From Enterococcus_G camelliae (lineage in GTDB: Bacteria > Bacillota > Bacilli > Lactobacillales > Enterococcaceae), in assembly GCF_042685105.1 (NCBI RefSeq), contig NZ_JBHUMO010000043.1:1-64000 (forward strand): 64,000 nt of DNA, written 5' to 3'. Under the pieces are notes generated by a model. That model searched no databases. It had not been told where the DNA came from and saw nothing but the letters and a program-made list of their open reading frames with translations. Numbering within the stretch: position 1 is the stretch's first letter; each line of letters starts with the position of its first letter. Position numbers and translations under genes: made by a program. Below, piece by piece: positions 55,261 through 63,637 of this stretch.

Positions 55261-57015
55261 TTACTTTTTAACTTTATATTTGGAGATAGTTGCCGTGAGA
55301 AGTTTTACAAAACCATAACAATTAATTACGTAAAAAATTTGAAGTACTGGAACAGCTCCGCTAGTGTAAAAATACAATCGGTTCATGGTATCTCCACTTA
55401 CCCACGAATAAGCCCATGAAACACCAATTAATAATATGAAGTAAGAGGCTATTAGACCAAGATTGATAATTGAAATACCAAAGAAATGCTCTTGAAAATT
55501 TCTATTAAATAAGCAAAAAATGAAATAAAGCATACCTATTAAAGATGTTACGATTAATGTCCATACTGTTCCTCTATAGAGGTTAATAATAAAATTGACT
55601 CGTGGAATCATTTTTGTAATAGGTCGATTGTAGATACTTTGTTCTGAACTGACCGGATAATTTAAAGGTGAGTTTATTAGCATTTCGATTTCCCGAACCT
55701 TACTTGAATCACCGTTTACTGCCCGAATATCTTCATTGATAAAGTAATTTTCATAAAATACGGTTTGTTTGGTTGAGTATAAAACTTTAGGTATTACATT
55801 ATTAATAATATCTGCTGATGTTTTAGCTGGTGCGGAGGATGATATTGCGATTCCTTTTGTTCTTTTTTTCAAACTTCCATCCTCAAATGCTACACTTAAC
55901 TCTTTATGCACTTTTTTATAAAAGTTATTTGTAGCAACAGCCCCTCTAACTTGTTTACCATCAACAATAACATATGGCTTATATCCTAAACCCGCTCTCT
56001 CAACTGCAAGTCTCATCAACCAAACAATCTTACCACTGAAAATTTCTGCTTGACCCTCACTATCCACTTTAGTCGTTAGTGTCGAGTTATCTATGTAGAA
56101 TGAATCAAATTGTTCCTCAAGTTTTTTAAGAGTAGGTGATACTTCGAACGCTTGCCTTAGTGCATCTTCATGCACCCATACATATTCTTGATTTGTCCCA
56201 TCATCAATAGCAATTAAGTCTGTGATTACATTTCTAAAATAAGTTTCGGTATGATCATTTACAACTGCAACACCATAAACTTCTTTATTTTTTTGACTTA
56301 ATAATGAGGTAAAACTATACAAAATGAGAAATGGAATCAAACAAGCAATCATTCTAATAATTCTTTCAGAAAAACTTTTTTTTTCAAATAAAATAAATAA
56401 GCAAGTAATCAATAGCGCACCAAAGAAAAAAGGCTTAAGCCAAATAGCATCTTCTCTTAAGTATGAAAAGATGAAAAATGATATACCACTTAATATCCCC
56501 CACATATATAGAATAGGTTGGCATTTATTTCGATATAAGTACAGACCAATTAACGAAGCAATTACCAACAGTACCAAAGGACTCAATAACGCATCTCTAT
56601 AAAGACGAAATCCAAATTTTTTATCTAACATTACCGGTGAATATAGTAAAAAAACATAGGTAAAAGAAAGATAGTATTTATTTTTTATAATTGGGAAGAT
56701 TGCTAGAATGAAAATCAGTATTGATACAATATAAAAACCAATTAATGCAATAGGATATGAAAGTCCTACCTTGTTAACAAAGACATAGAAAAAAGAATAC
56801 ATCGGATTTTTAACTAACGTTATTGAATTATAATCGCCAAACCATTTACCTTTTAGTATATTAATTGCCTGATTGACAAAAACATGCTCATCAACCCCGC
56901 CACCTACATACGTTACTGGCAAAATTTTCATTTGGATAACAAAACGGCCCAAAGTAAGAATTAATAAAATGAAAAATAAGATTATACTAGAATAATTTTT
57001 TTTAATGCTACACAC
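55261..57015 (-). CDS. Polytopic membrane protein, possible GT-C glycosyltransferase
   Basis: I recognise no named family. The 584-aa protein has about 11-12 membrane helices. After the first comes an extracytoplasmic loop with YVGGGVDEHVFVNQA, an acidic motif at the place where GT-C enzymes keep their catalytic Asp/Glu. An extracytoplasmic domain of about 200 residues (near 240-450) splits the helices. GTG at 57015, 7 bases from AAGGAG and one base past the previous stop, is the likely start; an open extension overlaps the GT2 gene. Context suggests transfer of a lipid-linked sugar, or a flippase-like role. Confidence 0.75.
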   Translation of the reverse strand: MCSIKKNYSSIILFFILLILTLGRFVIQMKILPVTYVGGGVDEHVFVNQAINILKGKWFGDYNSITLVKNPMYSFFYVFVNKVGLSYPIALIGFYIVSILIFILAIFPIIKNKYYLSFTYVFLLYSPVMLDKKFGFRLYRDALLSPLVLLVIASLIGLYLYRNKCQPILYMWGILSGISFFIFSYLREDAIWLKPFFFGALLITCLFILFEKKSFSERIIRMIACLIPFLILYSFTSLLSQKNKEVYGVAVVNDHTETYFRNVITDLIAIDDGTNQEYVWVHEDALRQAFEVSPTLKKLEEQFDSFYIDNSTLTTKVDSEGQAEIFSGKIVWLMRLAVERAGLGYKPYVIVDGKQVRGAVATNNFYKKVHKELSVAFEDGSLKKRTKGIAISSSAPAKTSADIINNVIPKVLYSTKQTVFYENYFINEDIRAVNGDSSKVREIEMLINSPLNYPVSSEQSIYNRPITKMIPRVNFIINLYRGTVWTLIVTSLIGMLYFIFCLFNRNFQEHFFGISIINLGLIASYFILLIGVSWAYSWVSGDTMNRLYFYTSGAVPVLQIFYVINCYGFVKLLTATISKYKVKK

Positions 57016-57016
57016 T

Positions 57017-57982
57017 TCAATTCTCCTTGTTTTTCTTATTTTCACTGTCATAATCAAATTTTCGAAGTCTAAACTGAATATCTTCAAGAATTTTTCTATT
57101 AGCAGAGATCATATCTCCTTGTAACCCAATAACAAAGGTTTGAAATCCTATCATCATTAACGTGCTAGAAAGGATTAATGATTGTATATGTCCCCCACCC
57201 GTTCCCTTAATTAAAAATGTTAAGAATCTTACCCCAATTAATGCACCAATTAAAAAAATAATCCCACCTAAAATTGAAAAAAATATTAGTGGTTTGTACA
57301 TCATGAATGCTCGTAAAATGGTGAGCATCGATTTTTTCACATAACCAAACATGCTGCTAAACAATCGTGATGGACGTAATTCTTCATTTGTTCTAATTGG
57401 AACAGAAGTCATTGCTATTTTGTTACGTCCAGCCTGTACAATAGTTTCAAGAGTATAAGTGTATTCATTAAACACATTCAATTTCATAGCAGCATCCCTA
57501 CTATATGCTCTAAATCCACTAGGTGCATCCGGAATATCAGAGTTTGAAGCTTTTCTAACAACCCAACTACCAAATTTTTGAAGTTTCTTTTTTAATGGGG
57601 AAAAATGTTCTGTCTGCATAATTGGTCTCTCACCTATGACAATGTCAGACTTACCTTCAATAATTGGTCGAACCAATTTTTCAATATCCTGACCATTATA
57701 TTGATTATCTGCATCTGTGTTCACAATTATATCAGCACCATTACGCAAACTAGCATCCAATCCTGCCATAAATCCTTTAGCTAATCCCTTATTTGACTTG
57801 AAATTAACAACATAGTTTACTCCCCATTTTTTAGCAACTTCTACAGTATTATCTTTACTACCATCGTTAATAATCAAAACTTCTATTTTATCAATTCCTT
57901 TAATGTGTTTCGGCAAGTCATTTAAAGCTATTTCTAATGTATCAGCTTCATTATAACAAGGTATTTGTATAATTAGTTTCAT
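57017..57982 (-). CDS. GT2 polyprenyl-phosphate glycosyltransferase (GtrB/CsbB/DPM1-like)
   Basis: The 321-aa protein has an N-terminal GT2 catalytic domain (residues about 1-225) with IQIPCYNEADTLEIAL, LIINDGSKDNTVEVA, and the metal-binding VNTDADNQYNG, then two membrane helices (about 235-310). This is the layout of enzymes that load one sugar on undecaprenyl phosphate for use by a GT-C enzyme outside the membrane. The two genes that follow encode multi-membrane proteins, one of them YfhO-like. The sugar cannot be told. A promoter lies just upstream. Confidence 0.9.
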   Translation of the reverse strand: MKLIIQIPCYNEADTLEIALNDLPKHIKGIDKIEVLIINDGSKDNTVEVAKKWGVNYVVNFKSNKGLAKGFMAGLDASLRNGADIIVNTDADNQYNGQDIEKLVRPIIEGKSDIVIGERPIMQTEHFSPLKKKLQKFGSWVVRKASNSDIPDAPSGFRAYSRDAAMKLNVFNEYTYTLETIVQAGRNKIAMTSVPIRTNEELRPSRLFSSMFGYVKKSMLTILRAFMMYKPLIFFSILGGIIFLIGALIGVRFLTFLIKGTGGGHIQSLILSSTLMMIGFQTFVIGLQGDMISANRKILEDIQFRLRKFDYDSENKKNKEN

Positions 57983-58021
57983 ATTTATCTCCTTAATAAT
58001 AAATTGGTCAATCGCTAAATA

Positions 58022-58050
58022 ATTCTATCATTATTAATATGATATTTCAA
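58022..58050 (-). promoter_or_regulatory. Promoter of the GT2/GT-C/YfhO operon
   Basis: On the minus strand: -35 TTGAAA (58045-58050), 17-base spacer, -10 TAGAAT (58022-58027), about 40 bases before the GT2 start in a 74-base gap. Confidence 0.55.
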
Positions 58051-58056
58051 TATTGT

Positions 58057-59337
58057 CTAGCTATTGATTTTTTGAATTACAAGAAACATGATAAATTTTA
58101 GCTTAATCCAGTATTTTATCATATTTGTCTTTATTTTGTTGAATTCAAAATTGTAACTAACCATGCTTTGCCTTTTTTCAAATATTCCATCTGTTAATAA
58201 ATCAATTTTTTCTACTTGTTTTAAAATATTTTGATACATCGCCCTTGAAGTGTAAATTTCATTTGCAATCTCCGAATAATCTAGAGCCCTTTTTTTATAT
58301 TCAAAAAAGTGATCAATAGTTTGAGTAATAATTTCAATCAAATTATCTTGAACGCCTAACTTATATACACTACCTTTATGAAAAATTTCATATGCTGTCA
58401 TAAATCCATCATTATCAGAAATAATAACCGGAATACCATTTAATAAACACTCTACATAGACTAGTCCAAATGTTTCATTTGCAGAAGTCAGCACACAAAT
58501 GTCACTATCTTCAACCTCTGTCCAAGGATTCTCTTTAATTCCAAGAAAAAAAACATTATGAATGTTATTTCCCTTTATATAGTCTTGACACTCTCTAAGG
58601 TATACTGGATCATTATCTCCAATAAATTTCAACTTCATAGATGGATATCGATTTTGAATCTTTCTGAATGCCTTTATTAACTCTAATTGGTTTTTTCTCC
58701 TTGTGATTTTACCAATGGAAAAAAGAGCATTTGGTTTATTTCCACCCTCAATATTTAACAATTTTGAATCAGAATTTAACTCAACATATGGATAAAAACA
58801 ATCAACTTGTTTATCCAAAAATAATTTGTTTAGCTCCTTATTAAGTTTCCCCCCCACAGAAAAAATTTTTTGTGATAAGCGAGTTATTTCAGGAATATAT
58901 TGCTTGTAATAGGCAAATTCATTTTCAGGATATTCATGTATTAACCAAAAATGGGGTACCATTAGTTTTTTTGCTGCATATGCCCCCAAAAATACGTTAG
59001 CTGTGTTTGAAATCACTAAATCAACTTTTTCATCAATCATAATTTGCAACAGTTCTCTATAATTTGACTCATAGTAAAAATTGATATCTTTTTGTGATAC
59101 CCCTTTTGTAACTGGTGCGTTAGGCCACCACCATTTTAAAACATCCATCCGTATAGTTTTAATATTTGCTTTAGTCATTTTTTTTTCATAATTACGTTGA
59201 CTATGTCTATAAGATTTTGGAAAAACATTTATTACATTATGTCCATCCTCAACTAATTGTCTCATCAAAAAGAAAATTGAGACTTCAGCACCATTTTCTA
59301 ACGTTCCAGTCGGGGAAATAAATAAGATTGTTTTCAT
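58057..59337 (-). CDS. Glycosyltransferase family 4
   Basis: The 426-aa cytoplasmic enzyme has a GT-B fold: N-terminal FISPTGTLENGAEVSIFFLMRQL (acceptor side) and a C-terminal donor-binding half with SIGKITRRKNQLELIKAF and the retaining-GT4 motif ETFGLVYVECLLNGIPVI. A hydrophobic end suggests membrane association. It should extend the polymer backbone or side chain on its lipid carrier; the sugar is unknown. Its ATG overlaps the stop of the upstream RgpF-GT4 gene by four bases, so the two are translationally coupled. Confidence 0.9.
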   Translation of the reverse strand: MKTILFISPTGTLENGAEVSIFFLMRQLVEDGHNVINVFPKSYRHSQRNYEKKMTKANIKTIRMDVLKWWWPNAPVTKGVSQKDINFYYESNYRELLQIMIDEKVDLVISNTANVFLGAYAAKKLMVPHFWLIHEYPENEFAYYKQYIPEITRLSQKIFSVGGKLNKELNKLFLDKQVDCFYPYVELNSDSKLLNIEGGNKPNALFSIGKITRRKNQLELIKAFRKIQNRYPSMKLKFIGDNDPVYLRECQDYIKGNNIHNVFFLGIKENPWTEVEDSDICVLTSANETFGLVYVECLLNGIPVIISDNDGFMTAYEIFHKGSVYKLGVQDNLIEIITQTIDHFFEYKKRALDYSEIANEIYTSRAMYQNILKQVEKIDLLTDGIFEKRQSMVSYNFEFNKIKTNMIKYWIKLKFIMFLVIQKINS

Positions 59338-61397
59338 CTTTTGAACTCCCTTGCGATAAATCGTGTCAATTCATCTTCGTGTCTTGTTGTTTGGCATTCA
59401 TTTTTTACGTATTGATAAGCTGCTTGTCCAATTTTTTTTCGATATTCAGGGAAATCTATTAGTTTTTTTAATTGAGTGGTCCAATCTTTTTGCACCAGAA
59501 TACCTGTTTCTCCAGATTGGATCATTTCTCTGAAAGCACCGATATCACTTGCAACTGTTGCCACTTTTAGGAGGGATGCTTCTATCCACTTAATTTCCGA
59601 TTTACATTCATTAAAAATAGTCTCCACTAAAGGTGCTAAATTAATATCAATGCCTTTTATAAATTCAGGTAATTTTTGCCACGGCACAAAATCATGAATT
59701 TCAATGCGGTCGCGATAATTATTCAATTGCTCAGGAATATCCAGGTATCCTACAATCACTAATTTTATTTCCGAGTACGACTCGAAAAGTTCGACTAAAC
59801 TATCTACAATTAATAAAAAATTTTCGTTATGCGTAATAGAGCCAGAAAAGTAGCCTAAGATAATTTCTCTTGGATGTTCTTTTCCCGACAAAACAGATTC
59901 AGAGGTGACTATTAAATCATGGCTTGCTAGATTTCTATTAATAAAAACAGGCTTTTGAAAGGACTGCATCGTCTCTTTTAATTTTTTAGTACTGACAATA
60001 ATTCCATCGGTTAAAAGAAGCATGCTTCGATAAGAAGAAACTGTTTTATCATATTTACTTTTCTCAAAAAGAGACAAAGATTGTACATAAGATAACTGAT
60101 TAGTATATTCAGTATCAATAATCAAATCATCCAATTCGTACAAAACGGGAACCCCCATTATTTTTGCTCGATCACAAAGTTCCTCTAAAAAAGGTGTTTT
60201 TATCGCCCTATAAATAATAATTATAAAACAGTTTACACAAGATTCAATGTTACATTCCATAAGTGAATTGACTATTACCTTATATCCTAAAGTTTCTAAC
60301 TGTTCTTTTTTATTTTGAACACGATATCTATTTAACTGTGGAATAGAGTCATTTGTTCCATCAATAATAACAATATGCTTTTTATCTAAAAATGATGTAC
60401 GATAAACCTCATCAATTAACTTTACAGGGTAGTTAGTGGAATGATTAACAAATTCTACTAACTTTTTAAATCGAAAGTCCTGTTTCTCCCCCATCCATTT
60501 CAGATACAACTCACTCATTTGCTTAATAGCGGTCGTTTTTATGAAAGGGACATTATCTTTTTTAACAAGTATAAGAGGATGCTTAAACATTGCAGTATCT
60601 TCTGAACATCTGGAATAGGAACTACTACGAAAACCTCTATCTTCAAAATATTTTGTAAATCTTGTCTCGTGAAATGCTATGGCTTCATTCCTTGTAGTAG
60701 TTTTCATTAATGTGTTCCAATATTCTTCGAAACATGGATCTTTTAATAAAGTGTGGTTAATTGCTAAAAAATAAGTTTGCAAATGAACTGGAATATAACC
60801 ATAGATATTTTTTTTTGTAAAATCCCATTGTTTTTCCCCATATGCAATACCCCAAAAGTCTACTCTTCTTTGTTTCATCGTATCCAACATTGGTTGAATG
60901 GGAAACAGTGGACCAATCAATGTATCATTAACTAAAAACAAAGTTTCATAAGTGGCTAAGATGTTAAAACTAATTTTCTCCATCGCATATTTAAAAGCGG
61001 CAACATCATATCCAACATTTCTTCTTACATAAACAATTCCATATCTCTTTAGTATTTTTATTTCTTCATCTTGAAGTTGCCCGTTAACAACAATGAAAAT
61101 TTGATCAAATGAGCGTACTATTTGATCTAAAAAATATTGTTTATATCGGTGCAACTTTCCATCCTGTGCATAAATAACATAGATTAAACATGTTTGATTC
61201 CCAATCGATTTTTTTTGAGGATTCATTTTTTTTTTTGCTCGATTGTACCAATGCTTAAAAGAATATCGAGGGGCAAGTTTTAATTTTATTTTTCCTCTAA
61301 GATTCTCTATGCGGTTTTTTAATAAATTAGGATGTTGTATTAATTGTTTTTTGTAGTAAATCCCCATTGAAATAAATAAATCAAATTTTTTTAACAT
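59334..61397 (-). CDS. RgpF-type rhamnan synthesis domain fused to a GT4-like domain
   Basis: This 687-aa protein carries an RgpF-like domain in its first half (about residues 60-310; RRNVGYDVAAFKYAMEKI, TLFLVNDTLIGPL, VDFWGIAYGE), as in rhamnose-polymer synthesis proteins. The second half (about 340-687) is a GT-B/GT4-like glycosyltransferase with YELDDLIID, LGYFSGSITHNENF, and CKSEIKWIEASLLKVATVASDIGAF. Fusion gives two transfer activities in one chain. AAGGAG lies 10 bases before the ATG. It follows the tagH terminator and is coupled to the GT4 gene. Confidence 0.85.
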   Translation of the reverse strand: MLKKFDLFISMGIYYKKQLIQHPNLLKNRIENLRGKIKLKLAPRYSFKHWYNRAKKKMNPQKKSIGNQTCLIYVIYAQDGKLHRYKQYFLDQIVRSFDQIFIVVNGQLQDEEIKILKRYGIVYVRRNVGYDVAAFKYAMEKISFNILATYETLFLVNDTLIGPLFPIQPMLDTMKQRRVDFWGIAYGEKQWDFTKKNIYGYIPVHLQTYFLAINHTLLKDPCFEEYWNTLMKTTTRNEAIAFHETRFTKYFEDRGFRSSSYSRCSEDTAMFKHPLILVKKDNVPFIKTTAIKQMSELYLKWMGEKQDFRFKKLVEFVNHSTNYPVKLIDEVYRTSFLDKKHIVIIDGTNDSIPQLNRYRVQNKKEQLETLGYKVIVNSLMECNIESCVNCFIIIIYRAIKTPFLEELCDRAKIMGVPVLYELDDLIIDTEYTNQLSYVQSLSLFEKSKYDKTVSSYRSMLLLTDGIIVSTKKLKETMQSFQKPVFINRNLASHDLIVTSESVLSGKEHPREIILGYFSGSITHNENFLLIVDSLVELFESYSEIKLVIVGYLDIPEQLNNYRDRIEIHDFVPWQKLPEFIKGIDINLAPLVETIFNECKSEIKWIEASLLKVATVASDIGAFREMIQSGETGILVQKDWTTQLKKLIDFPEYRKKIGQAAYQYVKNECQTTRHEDELTRFIAREFKR

Positions 61398-61420
61398 ATC
61401 ACATCTTTACTCCTTTTAAA

Positions 61421-61451
61421 AATAAAGACTCCTAAAATAGGAGTCTTTATT
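61421..61451 (-). terminator. Terminator overlapping the tagH stop
   Basis: A 12-bp perfect stem AATAAAGACTCC (61421-61432) with GGAGTCTTTATT (61440-61451) contains the tagH stop codon. On the minus strand it is followed by ATTTTTAAAAGG, a short T run. Read-through may feed the next gene. Confidence 0.75.
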
Positions 61452-62706
61452 CACTATACCACAAACCATTTCTCCTCAGAATCCCACTGCTTGAAATCCG
61501 TTCGCTCTTTTGCATGTTATTTTTAGGTGGAACAATTACAACAGGTGAATTTTCACTATTTGAAAATAATAGTGGCTCATCATCTTCTCCACGCACCGCT
61601 ACATTTAATTTCAATTTACACTGATTGATTTCCGACAAATGGCATGAATAACGGAAATAATGACTTCCCATCCCCGATGTTTTATAATTATAGGAATTAT
61701 CGTTATACATCCATACATTTCTATCAATGTCAGTCAATGAGAACGCTAAATAGGTTTCTATATCCTTATCTAAGTCGTAAGTCACTTCAAATTCAACTAG
61801 TTTTTCATCATTTAGCAATACATCAGAAAGCAGGTTGACTTGGAGATTTTTTACCGGCACGACTTGCTCATCCTTATTATCCAAATCAACTACTTCTTCA
61901 TCAATTTCAATTTGCCCGTTTTCACTTTGGGTAGCTTGTTCAATAACCGTAGCGGAACCTTTAGCCGTAACATTTTTCAATGAGTATTCATTAGCAACTT
62001 CATCTGGTGATCCAATAATCTTTATCTTCCCTTGATCAATCATTACTGCTTTATTACAATACTTTCGAACAGCTTCCATAGAATGAGTAACTAGAATTAT
62101 TGTCTTGTCAGCTTTTTTTGCTTCCATAAAGTAATCATTGCACTTTCTTTGAAATGCTTCATCACCTACTGCAAGTACTTCATCTAAGACTAAAATATCA
62201 CTTTTAGCTTGAATTGCGACCGAAAAAGCCAGTCTTACTTGCATACCACTTGAATAGTTTTTTAATTTTTGATTCATAAAATCATGTAACTCAGCAAAAT
62301 CCACGATATCTTGATACATATTATCAATCTCTTTAACAGAGAATCCTAACAAAGCTCCATTTAAATAGACATTTTCTTTGCCTGTTAATTCATTATTAAA
62401 TCCAACACCCAATTCAATAAACGATACTAATTTGCCATTTATTTCAACATTTCCAGCTTCAGGTGTATAAATTTGAGAAATTATTTTTAAAAGAGTTGAT
62501 TTTCCACTACCATTTCTACCAACAATCCCAAAAAAATCGCCTTTATTGACTTCAAATGAAAGATCTCTTAAAACTTTTTGTTCTCTATACCCTTTTACAC
62601 CTTTAAAATAATTGACAATCGTCCGTTTTAAACTTGTCGTTGATTCAACTGGCAAATGAAACGATTTACTCACATGGTTCACTTTTACTGCAATTTGATT
62701 TTTCAT
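61447..62706 (-). CDS. tagH: Polysaccharide/teichoic acid ABC exporter ATPase, TagH/Wzt-like
   Basis: The 419-aa protein has an N-terminal ATPase domain (residues about 1-245) with Walker A GRNGSGKST, signature YSSGMQVRLAFSVA and Walker B ILVLDEVLAVGDEAFQRKC. A C-terminal domain of about 140 residues (280-419) is beta-rich and resembles the Wzt C-terminal domain that recognises the end of a finished polymer. The ATPase class is the RfbB/TagH subfamily. Its ATG shares one base with the stop of the permease gene. It powers export of the lipid-linked polymer. Confidence 0.92.
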   Translation of the reverse strand: MKNQIAVKVNHVSKSFHLPVESTTSLKRTIVNYFKGVKGYREQKVLRDLSFEVNKGDFFGIVGRNGSGKSTLLKIISQIYTPEAGNVEINGKLVSFIELGVGFNNELTGKENVYLNGALLGFSVKEIDNMYQDIVDFAELHDFMNQKLKNYSSGMQVRLAFSVAIQAKSDILVLDEVLAVGDEAFQRKCNDYFMEAKKADKTIILVTHSMEAVRKYCNKAVMIDQGKIKIIGSPDEVANEYSLKNVTAKGSATVIEQATQSENGQIEIDEEVVDLDNKDEQVVPVKNLQVNLLSDVLLNDEKLVEFEVTYDLDKDIETYLAFSLTDIDRNVWMYNDNSYNYKTSGMGSHYFRYSCHLSEINQCKLKLNVAVRGEDDEPLLFSNSENSPVVIVPPKNNMQKSERISSSGILRRNGLWYSE

Positions 62707-63503
62707 TATATCGTCTCCGCAAATTTTTTCGAATGTTTATTAAAATATAAAAAACCCACAAATAAAATAAGGAATGGTAAAAAATAGGGAATAAGCGCAA
62801 TTGGCTTAGTATTTATAATTTCCATAGTAGTAATATTCACTGGACTAGTTAACAAATGACGCATATCTTGTACGATTTGAGCCATTGGGCTGAGCATCAT
62901 TAACTTTGCATAAAATGGACTTTGATTGATTACTAAACTTAAAGGATAGATAATTGGGGTCATATACATACCGATTTGTAATATCACTTCCCAAATCGGA
63001 CCAATATCCCTAAATTTCACGTATATAGTTGCTAAAATAAATGCAACACCTAATGAAAAAGCATACAGTTCAATTAATAAAAGTGGGGTCACAAAAGCAT
63101 ATTTTGAAATATCTACTCCATTTATCAAACTAAAAATGAACACAATGACCAAATTAATTAGCAGATTTATGAAAGCATTAATAGAGACTGCAATTACCAC
63201 AATATGAGTAGGAAAACTTAATTTTCTTAATAAATCGCCCTTCGAAACAATAGACATCATACCCAAGTTTGTTGTTTCTGTAAAAAATTGCCATAATACC
63301 ATTCCCAATAACATCGCAACTGCAAAATGTGGTACATCTGCGCCGAATTTTAGGAATCGTATAAAGACAATGTACATCACAGCGAACAACATTAAGGGTT
63401 TTAAGACTGACCACAAATAGCCTATCGCACTCCCTTGATAGCGCAATTTAAAATCGGTCTTTACCAATTCGTTTAATAATATTCTATTCTTTTTTTCAAA
63501 CAC
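62706..63503 (-). CDS. tagG: Polysaccharide/teichoic acid ABC exporter permease, TagG/Wzm-like
   Basis: The 265-aa permease has six membrane helices and the ABC-2 motif region KLRYQGSAIGYLWSVLKPL at the N terminus, an amphipathic entry helix typical of Wzm/TagG. Other typical parts are SKGDLLRKLSFPTHIVVI and LYFNKHSKKFAETI at the end. It pairs with TagH (one-base overlap). The substrate is probably a rhamnan or teichoic-type polymer, given the RgpF domain nearby. Confidence 0.93.
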   Translation of the reverse strand: MFEKKNRILLNELVKTDFKLRYQGSAIGYLWSVLKPLMLFAVMYIVFIRFLKFGADVPHFAVAMLLGMVLWQFFTETTNLGMMSIVSKGDLLRKLSFPTHIVVIAVSINAFINLLINLVIVFIFSLINGVDISKYAFVTPLLLIELYAFSLGVAFILATIYVKFRDIGPIWEVILQIGMYMTPIIYPLSLVINQSPFYAKLMMLSPMAQIVQDMRHLLTSPVNITTMEIINTKPIALIPYFLPFLILFVGFLYFNKHSKKFAETI

Positions 63504-63541
63504 AAGTCTTAACCCCTTATTTTTTAATTACAATCAAAAGT

Positions 63542-63570
63542 AGTATACATGAAATTGCAAAATTCAACAA
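63542..63570 (-). promoter_or_regulatory. tagGH promoter
   Basis: On the minus strand: -35 TTGTTG (63565-63570), 17-base spacer, -10 TATACT (63542-63547), about 40 bases before tagG. Confidence 0.65.
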
Positions 63571-63590
63571 TTACATCTTGTATTTTATCA

Positions 63591-63632
63591 ATAAAACCGA
63601 CTTACTTCATCATGAATTAAGCCGGTTTTATT
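63591..63632 (-). terminator. Terminator after the GT2 gene
   Basis: A stem AAAACCGACTTACTTCAT (63593-63610) with ATGAATTAAGCCGGTTTT (63613-63630), two or three mismatches, ends in TTTTAT on the minus strand. It separates the GT2 gene from tagGH. Confidence 0.75.
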
Positions 63633-63637
63633 ATTTC

